Assembly: GCA_013203245.1 (NCBI GenBank)
Contig: JABMOR010000123.1
Coordinates: 1 to 12,569 of the forward strand
Direction: 5' to 3'
From: Candidatus Nitrosopumilus sp.
GTDB taxonomy: Archaea > Thermoproteota > Nitrososphaeria > Nitrososphaerales > Nitrosopumilaceae
DNA: 12,569 bases
Shown here: piece by piece, positions 6,144 to 12,569 of the stretch
Position numbering within the stretch: position 1 is the first letter of the stretch
How the letters are laid out: each line of letters starts with the position of its first letter
Program-made: the position numbers and the translations under genes
The notes under the pieces: model-generated
Databases searched by the model: none
What the model saw: the letters and a program-made list of their open reading frames with translations, nothing else
Told to the model about the DNA's origin: nothing

Positions 6144-7202
6144 ATGAAAACACATGTTGGTTCTTCTGAAATTGCTCCACTTGAGTGGATGTCAATTAAC
6201 CAGTTTCTACATGAGATAAAGGAGATTGATTCTCAATGCATATCTGTCTATTATCCATATGGCAAAGGACAAGAAACTATCTCTTTACTACATGAAACAA
6301 AACGAAATGATGCCCTTGAAAGAATAGAATCAAAAATTGAAAATAAAATTACTGAACTTAAAAAAAATCCTGTCTCTGTAGGTAAATTTACAAAAACATT
6401 GTGCGTTTTTGGATGGATAAAAAATGGCAAAGTTAACCTCAAAGTAATTGGGACTTCAAAAAAACTTCCATACGTCTACATGGTAAGTAAAAAACCATTT
6501 ATCAAACCATTCAATGATGTTTTAAAAACTAGTTATGATGTTTTGTTGGTAACTTTAGATCAAAAATCTGCAAGAATCCAAAAGTTTCATGGCAATCAAA
6601 TAATTCAAGTAGCTAAACTTAGAATTGACTTGCAAGGTAGACACCGAAAAGGAGGACAAAGTCAAGGAAGATTCCTTAGAGCAAGACAAACAAAAATTCA
6701 TGTTTTCTTTAAAAAAATAGCAAATAAAGTCAAAGAAATGGATTCAAATTCTTCACTAATTCTATTGGGCGGAATTGGTCCTGCAAAAACAGAATTTTAT
6801 GATGAACTCAATTCAGAATTGGTGAAAAAATGTCGGTTTGTAGAAAATCTGTCGTTTACAACTTCTATGAAGGACATAGATGCAAAAATAATTCACCACC
6901 TGTATCAGCATAGACGAAAGTATGTTGTAGAATTAATTGAAAAATATGAAGAATTATTCAAAGATGGATTAACTGCTAAAAGAAATGATGTAATTTACAA
7001 AGCATTAGAAATTGGAGCCGTAGACACCCTTATTGTTTCTGCAAATTATTACACTAATTCCCAATTCAAAAAAATTATAAAAATGCTAGAGATTGCAAAA
7101 AATACTTCCTCTAAAATAGAATTTGCAGTTTCTCCAAATATAATAAAAAAATTAGATATAGATAATTCAGTTTTGGCGATTCTTCGATATAAGATAACAT
7201 AA
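6144..7202 (+). CDS. aRF1-like GGQ protein without codon-recognition loop (probable ribosome-rescue hydrolase, Vms1/VLRF1-like)
   Basis: This 352-residue paralogue of archaeal release factor 1 begins with the ATG giving MKTHVGSSEI; an upstream TTG at 6111 would add eleven poor residues. The N domain (about 1-125) keeps eRF1-like strand and helix patterns (CISVYYPYGKG, RNDALERIESKIENKITELK, TLCVFGWIKNGKV), but the TASNIKS stop-codon loop is absent and replaced by a short link. The middle domain (about 130-210) has GRHRKGGQSQGRFLRARQ, with G170-G171-Q172 as the peptidyl-tRNA hydrolysis motif. The C domain (about 215-352) has LLGGIGPAKTEFYDE, YKALEIGAVDTLIVS and a final AILRYKI, and lacks the cysteine minidomain of canonical aRF1. 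Known GGQ family members without NIKS act on stalled 60S/50S nascent chains. Rescue activity here is inference. It converges on the next gene, 26 bp away. Confidence 0.85.
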   Translation: MKTHVGSSEIAPLEWMSINQFLHEIKEIDSQCISVYYPYGKGQETISLLHETKRNDALERIESKIENKITELKKNPVSVGKFTKTLCVFGWIKNGKVNLKVIGTSKKLPYVYMVSKKPFIKPFNDVLKTSYDVLLVTLDQKSARIQKFHGNQIIQVAKLRIDLQGRHRKGGQSQGRFLRARQTKIHVFFKKIANKVKEMDSNSSLILLGGIGPAKTEFYDELNSELVKKCRFVENLSFTTSMKDIDAKIIHHLYQHRRKYVVELIEKYEELFKDGLTAKRNDVIYKALEIGAVDTLIVSANYYTNSQFKKIIKMLEIAKNTSSKIEFAVSPNIIKKLDIDNSVLAILRYKIT

Positions 7203-7228
7203 TCCTAGTTTATTCGCTAGATGTTGAT

Positions 7229-8536
7229 TTACTGGATTTTTTCTATAATTTCATTGAATTTCCATGGGCCGCACTTTGCTTCATGATCTTCACTACTGAA
7301 TAACCCTTTTTCATTAAGGCGATTTACAATGTATGCTGAAAATGGTAATGCACCTGTTGCTCCTGGTGAATTATAATTCAAAATATGAAACGATGCATCA
7401 CCTTCTACTTGAATTACATCTGGTACAAATTTCCCTTTTTCATCAATAATTGATGATCTTATTCCGGCTGTACCTTTTTCAGTTATTTTGTTTGCTTCAA
7501 TTTTTGGCAAGAATTTTTTTACTCTGTCAACCATTGCTGTTTTTGACATTGATGATCGTATTTCATTCATTGCAAGTTCTTGAAATTGTTTATCAAAAAT
7601 TGCTTTTCTTGCACCGGAACTTAACATCTCTAACATTTTTGGAATGAATTCTTTGATATTTTCTGATTTGTTATATCCATATGGACTAAAAACTGGAACT
7701 GCATTTGGTCCAATTTCACAACTGCCATCTACTCTGAGAATCCAATGTGGATCTAAGAATGGATATTCTGGAAATTCAGGAACAGAATACACGCTGGATT
7801 TTGTAAGATTGTTGTATTCATTAGGAACTTTCCAATATTCTCCTCTAAAATGTACATCTGTGAATTTTTTTGCCACTCCAACATCATGTGCAATATCTAC
7901 AGCCTCTCCTCCTGCAGCATTGATTAAAAATTTTGCATAAATTTCATGGGCATCGTTTAATGTAATTGCCCATCTATCTTTTTCTTTTCTTATCTTTGTA
8001 ACCCTTGTATCTAACAAAAATGTTGTACCGTTTTCTTTACTATCTTTCATTATGGAATTTGTTAGTAAAGAATAATCCGTAGATGCATCTTTGTAAACAC
8101 ACAATGCTGATTCACATTTTATTTCTGGCTCTATTTTTTTTAATTCTTCTTTGTTTAACAACTCAATATCATTGTCTTCTAAACCGTTTTGTTTTCCCCA
8201 TTTAAGATATTTTTCAAGAACATTGATTCCTTTTTCATCTAAAGCAACTTCGATAACTCCGTCTTTTTTAAATGGCAATTTTTTTAATTTTGCATACACT
8301 TCCCACATTTCATAACCCTGAAAAGCTGATTTTGCAAATAATTTTTTCTTTTCTGGATTGTATAGATATGGGGCATGAACTTTTCCGGTATTTCTTCCAC
8401 TTGTATGAAATGCAACATTATGAGCTTGTTCTATAACTGCTATTTTTTTAGATTTATTTAGAAATGATAAAAAATATGATATTGATGTTCCAAGAATACC
8501 CCCACCAATAATTATTACATCAAAACTGTGTGCCAA
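7229..8536 (-). CDS. FAD-dependent oxidoreductase, L-2-hydroxyglutarate oxidase-like (DAO family)
   Basis: A DAO-superfamily flavoprotein of 435 residues. The N-terminal FAD site is DVIIIGGGILGTS (GxGxxG at 11-16), with Glu36 ending the second strand to hold the ADP-ribose. SGRNTGKVHAPYLY (46-59) corresponds to the SGRNSGVIHAG motif of L-2-hydroxyglutarate oxidase (LhgO), and DPHWILRVDGSCEIGPNAVP matches the RxDGxxxxGPNA block of that family. FLINAAGGEAVDIAHDVG is the second FAD contact. I infer oxidation of an L-2-hydroxyacid to its 2-oxoacid with electrons passed to quinone or another acceptor; malate:quinone oxidoreductase is the main alternative. The start is TTG: an in-frame TGA lies only two codons upstream. 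No membrane segment is seen, so it is cytosolic or peripheral. It is divergent from the gene at 8625. Confidence 0.85.
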   Translation of the reverse strand: MAHSFDVIIIGGGILGTSISYFLSFLNKSKKIAVIEQAHNVAFHTSGRNTGKVHAPYLYNPEKKKLFAKSAFQGYEMWEVYAKLKKLPFKKDGVIEVALDEKGINVLEKYLKWGKQNGLEDNDIELLNKEELKKIEPEIKCESALCVYKDASTDYSLLTNSIMKDSKENGTTFLLDTRVTKIRKEKDRWAITLNDAHEIYAKFLINAAGGEAVDIAHDVGVAKKFTDVHFRGEYWKVPNEYNNLTKSSVYSVPEFPEYPFLDPHWILRVDGSCEIGPNAVPVFSPYGYNKSENIKEFIPKMLEMLSSGARKAIFDKQFQELAMNEIRSSMSKTAMVDRVKKFLPKIEANKITEKGTAGIRSSIIDEKGKFVPDVIQVEGDASFHILNYNSPGATGALPFSAYIVNRLNEKGLFSSEDHEAKCGPWKFNEIIEKIQ

Positions 8537-8551
8537 TAACTTTCAATCTTT

Positions 8552-8579
8552 ATTCAATTTAGTTGATAATAAATTGAAT
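8552..8579. repeat. Perfect 9-bp inverted repeat in the divergent promoter region (possible operator)
   Basis: The arms ATTCAATTT (8552-8560) and AAATTGAAT (8571-8579) are exact reverse complements, separated by AGTTGATAAT. The site lies in the 88-bp gap between the flavoprotein start and the divergent gene at 8625. Read on the minus strand it overlaps the TATA-like TTTATTAT, so a bound dimer could block the flavoprotein promoter. Operator function is inferred from position and symmetry. Confidence 0.55.
8566..8573 (-). promoter_or_regulatory. TATA-like element of the flavoprotein gene
   Basis: On the minus strand TTTATTAT lies about 34 nt upstream of the TTG start, giving a predicted leader of under 10 nt. 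It falls inside the inverted repeat. It is a weak match, supported mainly by spacing. Confidence 0.35.
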
Positions 8580-8624
8580 CTGTAACAATCAAGATTAATA
8601 TCCAATAAAATTTTAAATCAGACT

Positions 8625-8906
8625 ATGTTACCTGACAAATGTTCAGTATTGGAAGAAGGAAAACAATGTGTAAATCCTCCTGAATTTATTGTATCCGTCA
8701 TTTCAGGAAATGATGAATATATGGTGGCAGTAACTTGCCAAAAACACAAGCATATTGTTTCAGGTAAAATAGATATTTTACAAAATGAAGGCAAAATGCA
8801 TGAAGGAAAAATTAGTTTTTCACTTGTAAAAGCCATTGGAACTGATTGTGTTCATGGTGATACTGATGATTTTGTTCAAATTGACATGAATCGTTCCAAA
8901 AATTGA
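8625..8906 (+). CDS. Hypothetical Cys/His protein, possible metal-binding
   Basis: A 93-residue protein I cannot name. It has Cys at 6, 15, 39 and 76, and His at 42 and 44 (CQKHKH) and at 78 (CVHGD). The spacing C-x8-C ... C-x2-H-x-H could bind one zinc, but it fits no motif I know with certainty. There is no signal peptide or membrane segment. The reading frame is clean, starts with ATG, has codon use like its neighbours, and has a possible TATA-like ATTAATAT about 27 nt upstream, fitting a leaderless transcript. The gene at 8933 follows 26 nt later on the same strand, so the two may form a small operon opposite the flavoprotein gene. Confidence 0.7.
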   Translation: MLPDKCSVLEEGKQCVNPPEFIVSVISGNDEYMVAVTCQKHKHIVSGKIDILQNEGKMHEGKISFSLVKAIGTDCVHGDTDDFVQIDMNRSKN

Positions 8907-8932
8907 AATAAATCTATTTTTAAGAATTCTCA

Positions 8933-9305
<373 letters not shown>

Positions 9306-9307
<2 letters not shown>

Positions 9308-9336
9308 AAAAAAAACCTTGTCTGAAAAAGACAAGG
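9306..9336 (-). terminator. Hairpin plus T-tract terminator on the minus strand
   Basis: A perfect 7-bp stem, CCTTGTC (9316-9322) with GACAAGG (9330-9336), encloses a 7-nt loop. Read on the minus strand it is followed by nine or more T (9307-9315), forming a strong intrinsic terminator just after the stop of the 29-codon gene at 9347-9436. On the plus strand the hairpin is followed by A, so it does not terminate the 8933 gene in the same way. Confidence 0.65.
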
Positions 9337-9346
9337 AAAAAAAAAT

Positions 9347-9436
9347 TTATTCTTTAGATTCCTTTTCCTTCTTATCTTTCTCAGACTGTAGTTTAGCTAA
9401 TTCTAATTCTTCATTCGTATGTTTGAATTTTTTCAT
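9347..9436 (-). CDS. Small charged 29-aa protein with its own promoter and terminator
   Basis: A 29-codon frame beginning MKKFKHTNEELELAKLQSEK, ending in a Lys/Glu-rich tail and TAA at 9347-9349. Nine Lys and seven Glu make about half the residues charged, with Leu at 11, 13 and 16 suggesting a short amphipathic or coiled helix. Three independent signals support it as a real gene: a TATA-like TTTTTATATC 25-33 nt upstream of the ATG, which places transcription start almost at the ATG; a compact ORF; and a hairpin plus T-tract terminator 10 nt after the stop. It is too short for standard gene calling. The function is unknown; a non-coding RNA is the alternative. Confidence 0.55.
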   Translation of the reverse strand: MKKFKHTNEELELAKLQSEKDKKEKESKE

Positions 9437-9460
9437 TCTGGTTTTGTATTATAATTTAGA

Positions 9461-9470
9461 TATAAAAACT
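9461..9470 (-). promoter_or_regulatory. TATA box of the 29-codon gene
   Basis: On the minus strand this reads AGTTTTTATA, continuing to TATC. Its centre is about 29 nt upstream of the ATG at 9436, giving a near-leaderless transcript. The T-run also lies about 40 bp after the dehydrogenase stop and might help end that transcript. Confidence 0.5.
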
Positions 9471-9482
9471 GCACATTTAATT

Positions 9483-9518
9483 GGATTCTAACCCCTGCGT
9501 GAAGGTCAGTATCCTACC
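9483..9518 (-). other. tRNA-like remnant overlapping the end of the dehydrogenase gene
   Basis: On the minus strand the 36 bases contain, in tRNA order, GGTAGGATAC (like a D-arm 3' half), TGACCTTCACGCAGG (like an anticodon arm of Val or Glu type) and GGGTTAGAATCC (like the T-arm, GGTTCGAATCC in real tRNAs). The anticodon stem does not pair properly, the variable loop and acceptor are missing, and the T stem has only two good pairs. It is therefore not a functional tRNA but a possible degenerate fragment or old integration scar. The first bases encode the last residues of the dehydrogenase. Chance similarity is possible. Confidence 0.3.
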
Positions 9519-10474
9519 GAGTAGATTGGTTTTTTTCCATTAATTCCTAAATTCAAGTTTTTTACAGTAATTTCTGCCATTTTGATTCTTGTTTCTTTGG
9601 TTGAGCTTCCAATGTGTGGCGCAAGTACAATATTTGATAATTTTACTAATGGATGATTTTTTTTAATTGGCTCTTTATCAAATACATCCAAACCTGCACC
9701 TGAGATGATTTTTTTCTTTAATGCAATGGCAAGATCTTTCTCGTTAACTACTTTCCCTCTTGATGTATTGATTAAAAATGATGTTTTCTTCATTTTTCTA
9801 AAAATTTTCATGTTGAATAATCTGTCTGTTTCTTTTGTATGTGGTACATGTATTGAAATAAAATCACTTTTTGTGATTAACTTTTCAAATGATACGTATT
9901 TTACATCAAGTGATTTTTCTTTAGATTTTGTAACTGGTTTTCTGTTATGGTATATGATTTTCATATCAAATGCCTTTGCTCTTTTAGCAAGTGTGCTGCC
10001 TATTCTACCGAGACCTAAAATCCCAATTGTTTTTCCTTGAAGATCTACTCCAACATAATCAAATGCACCGTAGATTTCTTTCCATTTTCCTTCTCGAATA
10101 ATTTTGTCTCCTTCAGTAACTCTTCTGGCGATATCTAGTAATAATGAAAATGCCATATCTGCTGTTGCATCAGTTAATACCTCTGGAGTATATCCGACAC
10201 GGATTTTCTTTTTTTTAGCATATTCAGTATCTATGTGATCAAAACCAACACTATACGTACTGATGACTTTGAGATTTTTACCTTCTTCAATTATTTTTTC
10301 ATTGATGCTATCATATGGAAAACAAATCAGTCCATCGATCTCTTTAATTTTTGATCGTAATTTTGATTGTGGAATGGGGATTTTTCCTGAATGGATTTCA
10401 ATCTGATATTTTTTTCTTAATTCTTTTAGTGCAAAATCATGTAAAGTTCTTGTAAGAAAGACTTTCTTTTTCAT
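9506..10474 (-). CDS. D-2-hydroxyacid dehydrogenase (glyoxylate/hydroxypyruvate reductase-like)
   Basis: A cytosolic NAD(P)-dependent D-isomer 2-hydroxyacid dehydrogenase, 322 residues, normal length. The N-terminal substrate half has LKVISTYSVGFDHID. The Rossmann domain has GKTIGILGLGRIGSTLAKRA (GxGxxG at 154-159). The catalytic triad is visible as Arg239 (NTSRGKVV), Glu268 (DVFDKEP) and His287 (APHIGSST). The second strand ends IIYHNRKP with Arg179 and no Asp, which in this family suggests NADPH preference (inference). The usual reaction is 2-oxoacid (glyoxylate, hydroxypyruvate) to D-2-hydroxyacid. The exact substrate cannot be read from sequence; phosphoglycerate dehydrogenase is unlikely, since there is no ACT domain. 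It is divergent from the 47-aa gene, with only 52 bp between the two ATGs. Confidence 0.9.
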   Translation of the reverse strand: MKKKVFLTRTLHDFALKELRKKYQIEIHSGKIPIPQSKLRSKIKEIDGLICFPYDSINEKIIEEGKNLKVISTYSVGFDHIDTEYAKKKKIRVGYTPEVLTDATADMAFSLLLDIARRVTEGDKIIREGKWKEIYGAFDYVGVDLQGKTIGILGLGRIGSTLAKRAKAFDMKIIYHNRKPVTKSKEKSLDVKYVSFEKLITKSDFISIHVPHTKETDRLFNMKIFRKMKKTSFLINTSRGKVVNEKDLAIALKKKIISGAGLDVFDKEPIKKNHPLVKLSNIVLAPHIGSSTKETRIKMAEITVKNLNLGINGKKPIYSVGY

Positions 10475-10498
10475 CAGTCTTGGTATTCATCTCAAACC

Positions 10499-10505
10499 AT
10501 TTATA
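10499..10505. promoter_or_regulatory. TATA box shared by two divergent genes
   Basis: ATTTATA at 10499-10505 is the only good TATA element in the 52-bp gap. Its centre is 25 nt from the plus-strand ATG at 10527 and 28 nt from the minus-strand ATG at 10474. Both distances fit leaderless archaeal transcription. On the minus strand it reads TATAAAT preceded by AAATCG (BRE-like). Shared use is inferred from spacing. Confidence 0.55.
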
Positions 10506-10526
10506 CGATTTCTTTGTAATTCTACC

Positions 10527-10670
10527 ATGTCTTCTGAAGATGAAGAGGAGGAATTTGCTATTTGTGTAGAATGTGCAAATTCAATTGAAAAATGTGTTTG
10601 TGTATGTCCTTATTGCGGTGAACGTGATAAATGCGAATGTGCATTGTTTGATGCAGCCACCGGAGGTTAG
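10527..10670 (+). CDS. 47-aa eight-cysteine zinc-ribbon-like protein
   Basis: A short gene (ATG 10527, TAG 10668-10670). The protein starts with an acidic run (SSEDEEEEF) and then has eight Cys in 26 residues: C13-x2-C16, C23-x-C25-x-C27-x2-C30 (CVCVCPYCGE) and C36-x-C38. The C13xxC16 and C27xxC30 pairs with a Cys-Pro-Tyr-Cys-Gly knuckle look like a zinc ribbon; the extra four Cys could bind a second metal. Iron-sulfur binding is a less likely alternative. No function is recognised. The TATA box 25 nt upstream supports a leaderless transcript. The 2-oxoacid oxidoreductase gene starts 49 nt after its stop and may be co-transcribed. Confidence 0.75.
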   Translation: MSSEDEEEEFAICVECANSIEKCVCVCPYCGERDKCECALFDAATGG

Positions 10671-10685
10671 AAGAAATACACCATC

Positions 10686-10697
10686 TTACTATTAAAA
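10686..10697 (+). promoter_or_regulatory. Weak TATA-like element before the oxidoreductase gene
   Basis: CTTACTATTAAA lies with its centre about 28 nt upstream of the ATG at 10720. It could give a leaderless transcript, but the match is weak and read-through from the 47-aa gene is equally possible. Confidence 0.25.
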
Positions 10698-10719
10698 TTC
10701 AGGAAATGAGTGAATATTT

Positions 10720-12569
10720 ATGAGTTCTTTTGATTTTACTTGGCTAATTGGAGGTCCACAAGGTAGTGGTGTTGAGTCTGCTGCAAATATTTTCTCAAAA
10801 GTTTGTGCCGAAATGGGGTATCAAATATTTGGTAAAAGAGAATTTTATTCCAACATTAAAGGTGAACATAGTTACTTTACAGTCCGAGTTGCTGATAGAA
10901 AAATTCATTCAAATGTAAATGATGTAAATCTTATGGCGTCTTTTGATGCTGAAACAATCTTCCGTCATTTTAATGAGGTAATATCTGGTGGAGGAATAAT
11001 TTATGATTCTGATTTAGAAGAAACAAAAACTGACTCTGTCCATACACTTGATGCTCCATTCAAAGAAAGACTGCACAATGAATTGGAATCAAAAAATAAA
11101 CCATTTACAATTGCAGGTGTTTTAGAGATTGCAAAAGAAAACGGTGTAAAACTATTTCCTGTATCTTTTAAATCTATTTTAGAAACTCTTTCTGAAGAAA
11201 CTGAAAATCCTCGCTTGAAGGGATTGATTAGAATGTATAATGTAATTGCAGTAGCATTATCTTTAGGTTTAGTTAAGATGCCCCCTGGTTCGCTACAAAA
11301 AACAATTGAATCTATTTTTTCAAGAAAACCTGAGATTGCAAAAATTAATCAGCAAACTGCAACTTATTCTTACAATTATGCAACTGTAAAATTTGAAAAC
11401 TTTGATTATACATTACCTCAAATTGAAAAAGAACTTGGAACTCTTTTGGTTCAAGGATTTCAAGGAACTGCTTTAGGAAAAATGGCATGTGGTTGTAGAT
11501 TCCAACCTTACTATCCAATTACTCCTGCATCTGATGAATCCGTCTATCTAGAAACAAATGAAATTTTAGAAATAATTGATGATAGGCCTGGTTCTACTGC
11601 TGTAATTCAAACAGAAGATGAAATCAGTGCAATGGGAATGACTATTGGTGGTGCATTAACTGGAACACGTTCTGCAACATGTACTTCAGGTCCTGGATTT
11701 GCATTGATGACTGAAATGTTGGGCTGGGCTGGAATGAATGAAGTACCTATTGTTATTACTAATTATCAAAGAAGTGGACCTTCAACTGGTCTTCCAACAA
11801 GACATGGTCAAGATGATTTACTTTTTGCAGTATATGCAGGACACGGTGATTTTCCAAAAATTGTTTATGCTTCTGGTGAAATTGAAGAGAGTTTCTATGA
11901 TACTGGTAATTGTTTTAATTATGCCGATGTCTTTCAAGTTCCAGTTATTCACATGATGGATAAATTCCATGCAAGTTCAGTAATTACATGCAAGAGATTT
12001 GATCCTCAAAAAATTTCAATCAATAGGGGAAAACTTTTAGAAAAAGTCGATGATGGTTATCGGCGATTTGAATTTACTGATGATGGCATATCTCCTCGTT
12101 CTAGATTGGGAATGGATAATGGAATATTTTGGAATACTGGTGATGAGTCTGATGAAACTGGACATATTACTGAAGACCCAATTTTACGTGTAAAGATGAT
12201 GGATAAGAGAATGTCTCGTCTAGATCTAATTCTAAAAAATATTCCTGATGCAGAACAAGCTGTATCTTTTGGTGTTGAAGAACACACTGTAATCTCATGG
12301 GGTTCTACCATAGGTCCAGTCCTTGATGCTATAGATTTACTCAAAAAAGAAGGAATCTCTATTGGATTGATTCAATTAAAACTGATAAATCCATTCCCAA
12401 GCGATTATGTCACCTCATTGTTAAAAGATGCCAAAACCATAATTGATATCGAAGCAAATTATTCAGGACAATTAGGAAAACTATTCAAACAAAATGTTGG
12501 GCGTGACATTGATTATTTTATCTTAAAATACAGTGGGCGCGCAATGACTTGTACTGAAGTTTATGATTC
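10720..12569 (+). CDS. 2-oxoacid:ferredoxin oxidoreductase, fused gamma-alpha subunit (3' end outside the window)
   Basis: Open from ATG 10720 to the right edge (616 complete codons, no stop). The N-terminal gamma domain (about 1-190) begins WLIGGPQGSGVESAANIF (GGPQGSG at 11-17) and has GYQIFGKREFYSNIKGEHSY. The alpha domain has YYPITPASDESVYLE with the conserved YPITP at 265-269, SGPGFALMTEMLGWAG (TSGPG from 322) and QRSGPSTGLPTRHGQDDL. R351 and T360 have the same 9-residue spacing as the Arg/Thr implicated in substrate recognition in the Sulfolobus enzyme (from memory). The fused, two-subunit type uses CoA, ferredoxin and a 2-oxoacid, with ThDP and the Fe-S cluster in the beta subunit, expected just downstream. 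In a 3HP/4HB autotroph the likely role is anabolic pyruvate or 2-oxoglutarate handling. Substrate specificity is not decided by the sequence. Confidence 0.92.
   Translation, partial: MSSFDFTWLIGGPQGSGVESAANIFSKVCAEMGYQIFGKREFYSNIKGEHSYFTVRVADRKIHSNVNDVNLMASFDAETIFRHFNEVISGGGIIYDSDLEETKTDSVHTLDAPFKERLHNELESKNKPFTIAGVLEIAKENGVKLFPVSFKSILETLSEETENPRLKGLIRMYNVIAVALSLGLVKMPPGSLQKTIESIFSRKPEIAKINQQTATYSYNYATVKFENFDYTLPQIEKELGTLLVQGFQGTALGKMACGCRFQPYYPITPASDESVYLETNEILEIIDDRPGSTAVIQTEDEISAMGMTIGGALTGTRSATCTSGPGFALMTEMLGWAGMNEVPIVITNYQRSGPSTGLPTRHGQDDLLFAVYAGHGDFPKIVYASGEIEESFYDTGNCFNYADVFQVPVIHMMDKFHASSVITCKRFDPQKISINRGKLLEKVDDGYRRFEFTDDGISPRSRLGMDNGIFWNTGDESDETGHITEDPILRVKMMDKRMSRLDLILKNIPDAEQAVSFGVEEHTVISWGSTIGPVLDAIDLLKKEGISIGLIQLKLINPFPSDYVTSLLKDAKTIIDIEANYSGQLGKLFKQNVGRDIDYFILKYSGRAMTCTEVYD

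Noticed and set aside
7203..7228. CTAG repeats in the convergent gap as a possible hairpin terminator
   Set aside because: The stem would be only four pairs with no clear T-tract on the plus strand; not enough to call.
7644..7940. 98-codon plus-strand open frame
   Set aside because: It is antisense to the conserved flavoprotein gene, including the block encoding its GPNA motif; no family resemblance and no promoter.
9705..10040. 111-codon plus-strand open frame, Phe/Leu-rich
   Set aside because: It is antisense to the Rossmann and catalytic parts of the D-2-hydroxyacid dehydrogenase; hydrophobic bias comes from reading Lys/Glu-rich AT-rich codons backwards.
12133..12160. GTGATGAG and CTGATGAAA, resembling box C motifs of a C/D guide RNA
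   Set aside because: They lie in the coding frame of the oxidoreductase and lack properly spaced box D/D' partners and a terminal stem.
12057..12344. 95-codon minus-strand open frame
   Set aside because: It lies entirely inside the 2-oxoacid oxidoreductase gene, whose conserved motifs fix the true frame.

Overview
The window is an AT-rich archaeal chromosome segment, most likely from an ammonia-oxidising thaumarchaeon (Nitrososphaerota) of the marine Nitrosopumilus/Nitrosarchaeum type. The evidence is the archaeal (not bacterial) ribosomal protein forms, the archaeal gene order rpsE-rpmD-rplO-secY-adkA-EMC3-like-cmk-cbf5, a tRNA gene with an intron in the anticodon loop, AT-rich codon use, frequent TTG starts, and TATA boxes sitting about 25-28 nt upstream of start codons, as expected for leaderless transcripts. 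The genus is my inference from overall resemblance and not from any search.

Region 1 (1-5891, plus strand) is the distal part of the spc ribosomal operon. It runs from the C-terminal part of uS5 through uL30 and uL15, the SecY channel, archaeal adenylate kinase, an EMC3/Ylp1-type membrane insertase, cytidylate kinase and the Cbf5 pseudouridine synthase. The genes are packed with gaps of 1-6 nt or overlaps of 4-14 nt. A small membrane-anchored beta-sandwich protein follows 26 nt after cbf5. The operon joins translation, membrane protein export and insertion, nucleotide kinases and rRNA modification.

Region 2 (about 5900-7202) holds tRNA-Ser(GGA), with a 15-nt intron, a long variable arm and an encoded CCA. 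It is followed by an aRF1-like protein that keeps the GGQ peptidyl-hydrolase motif but lacks the NIKS codon-reading loop, so it is probably a ribosome-rescue (Vms1/VLRF1-like) factor.

Region 3 (7229-10474) is accessory. It contains an L-2-hydroxyglutarate-oxidase-like flavoprotein (minus strand), a divergent plus-strand pair made of a Cys/His protein and a ChuX/HutX-like protein, a 29-codon minus-strand gene with its own promoter and hairpin terminator, and a D-2-hydroxyacid dehydrogenase (minus strand). A short tRNA-like remnant sits at the end of the dehydrogenase gene. A perfect 9-bp inverted repeat lies in the divergent promoter region at 8552-8579.

Region 4 (10475-12569) starts with one TATA box shared between the divergent dehydrogenase gene and a 47-aa, eight-cysteine zinc-ribbon-like gene. 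The fused gamma-alpha subunit of a 2-oxoacid:ferredoxin oxidoreductase follows and runs off the right edge; its beta subunit would be expected just outside. The two 2-hydroxyacid enzymes and the 2-oxoacid oxidoreductase together suggest a local 2-hydroxy/2-oxoacid metabolism theme, but this is inference.

I see no CRISPR array, insertion sequence or transposase. The best candidates for undescribed biology are the 29-codon gene, the NIKS-less release-factor paralogue, the operator-like inverted repeat, the shared bidirectional TATA box and the tRNA-like remnant.
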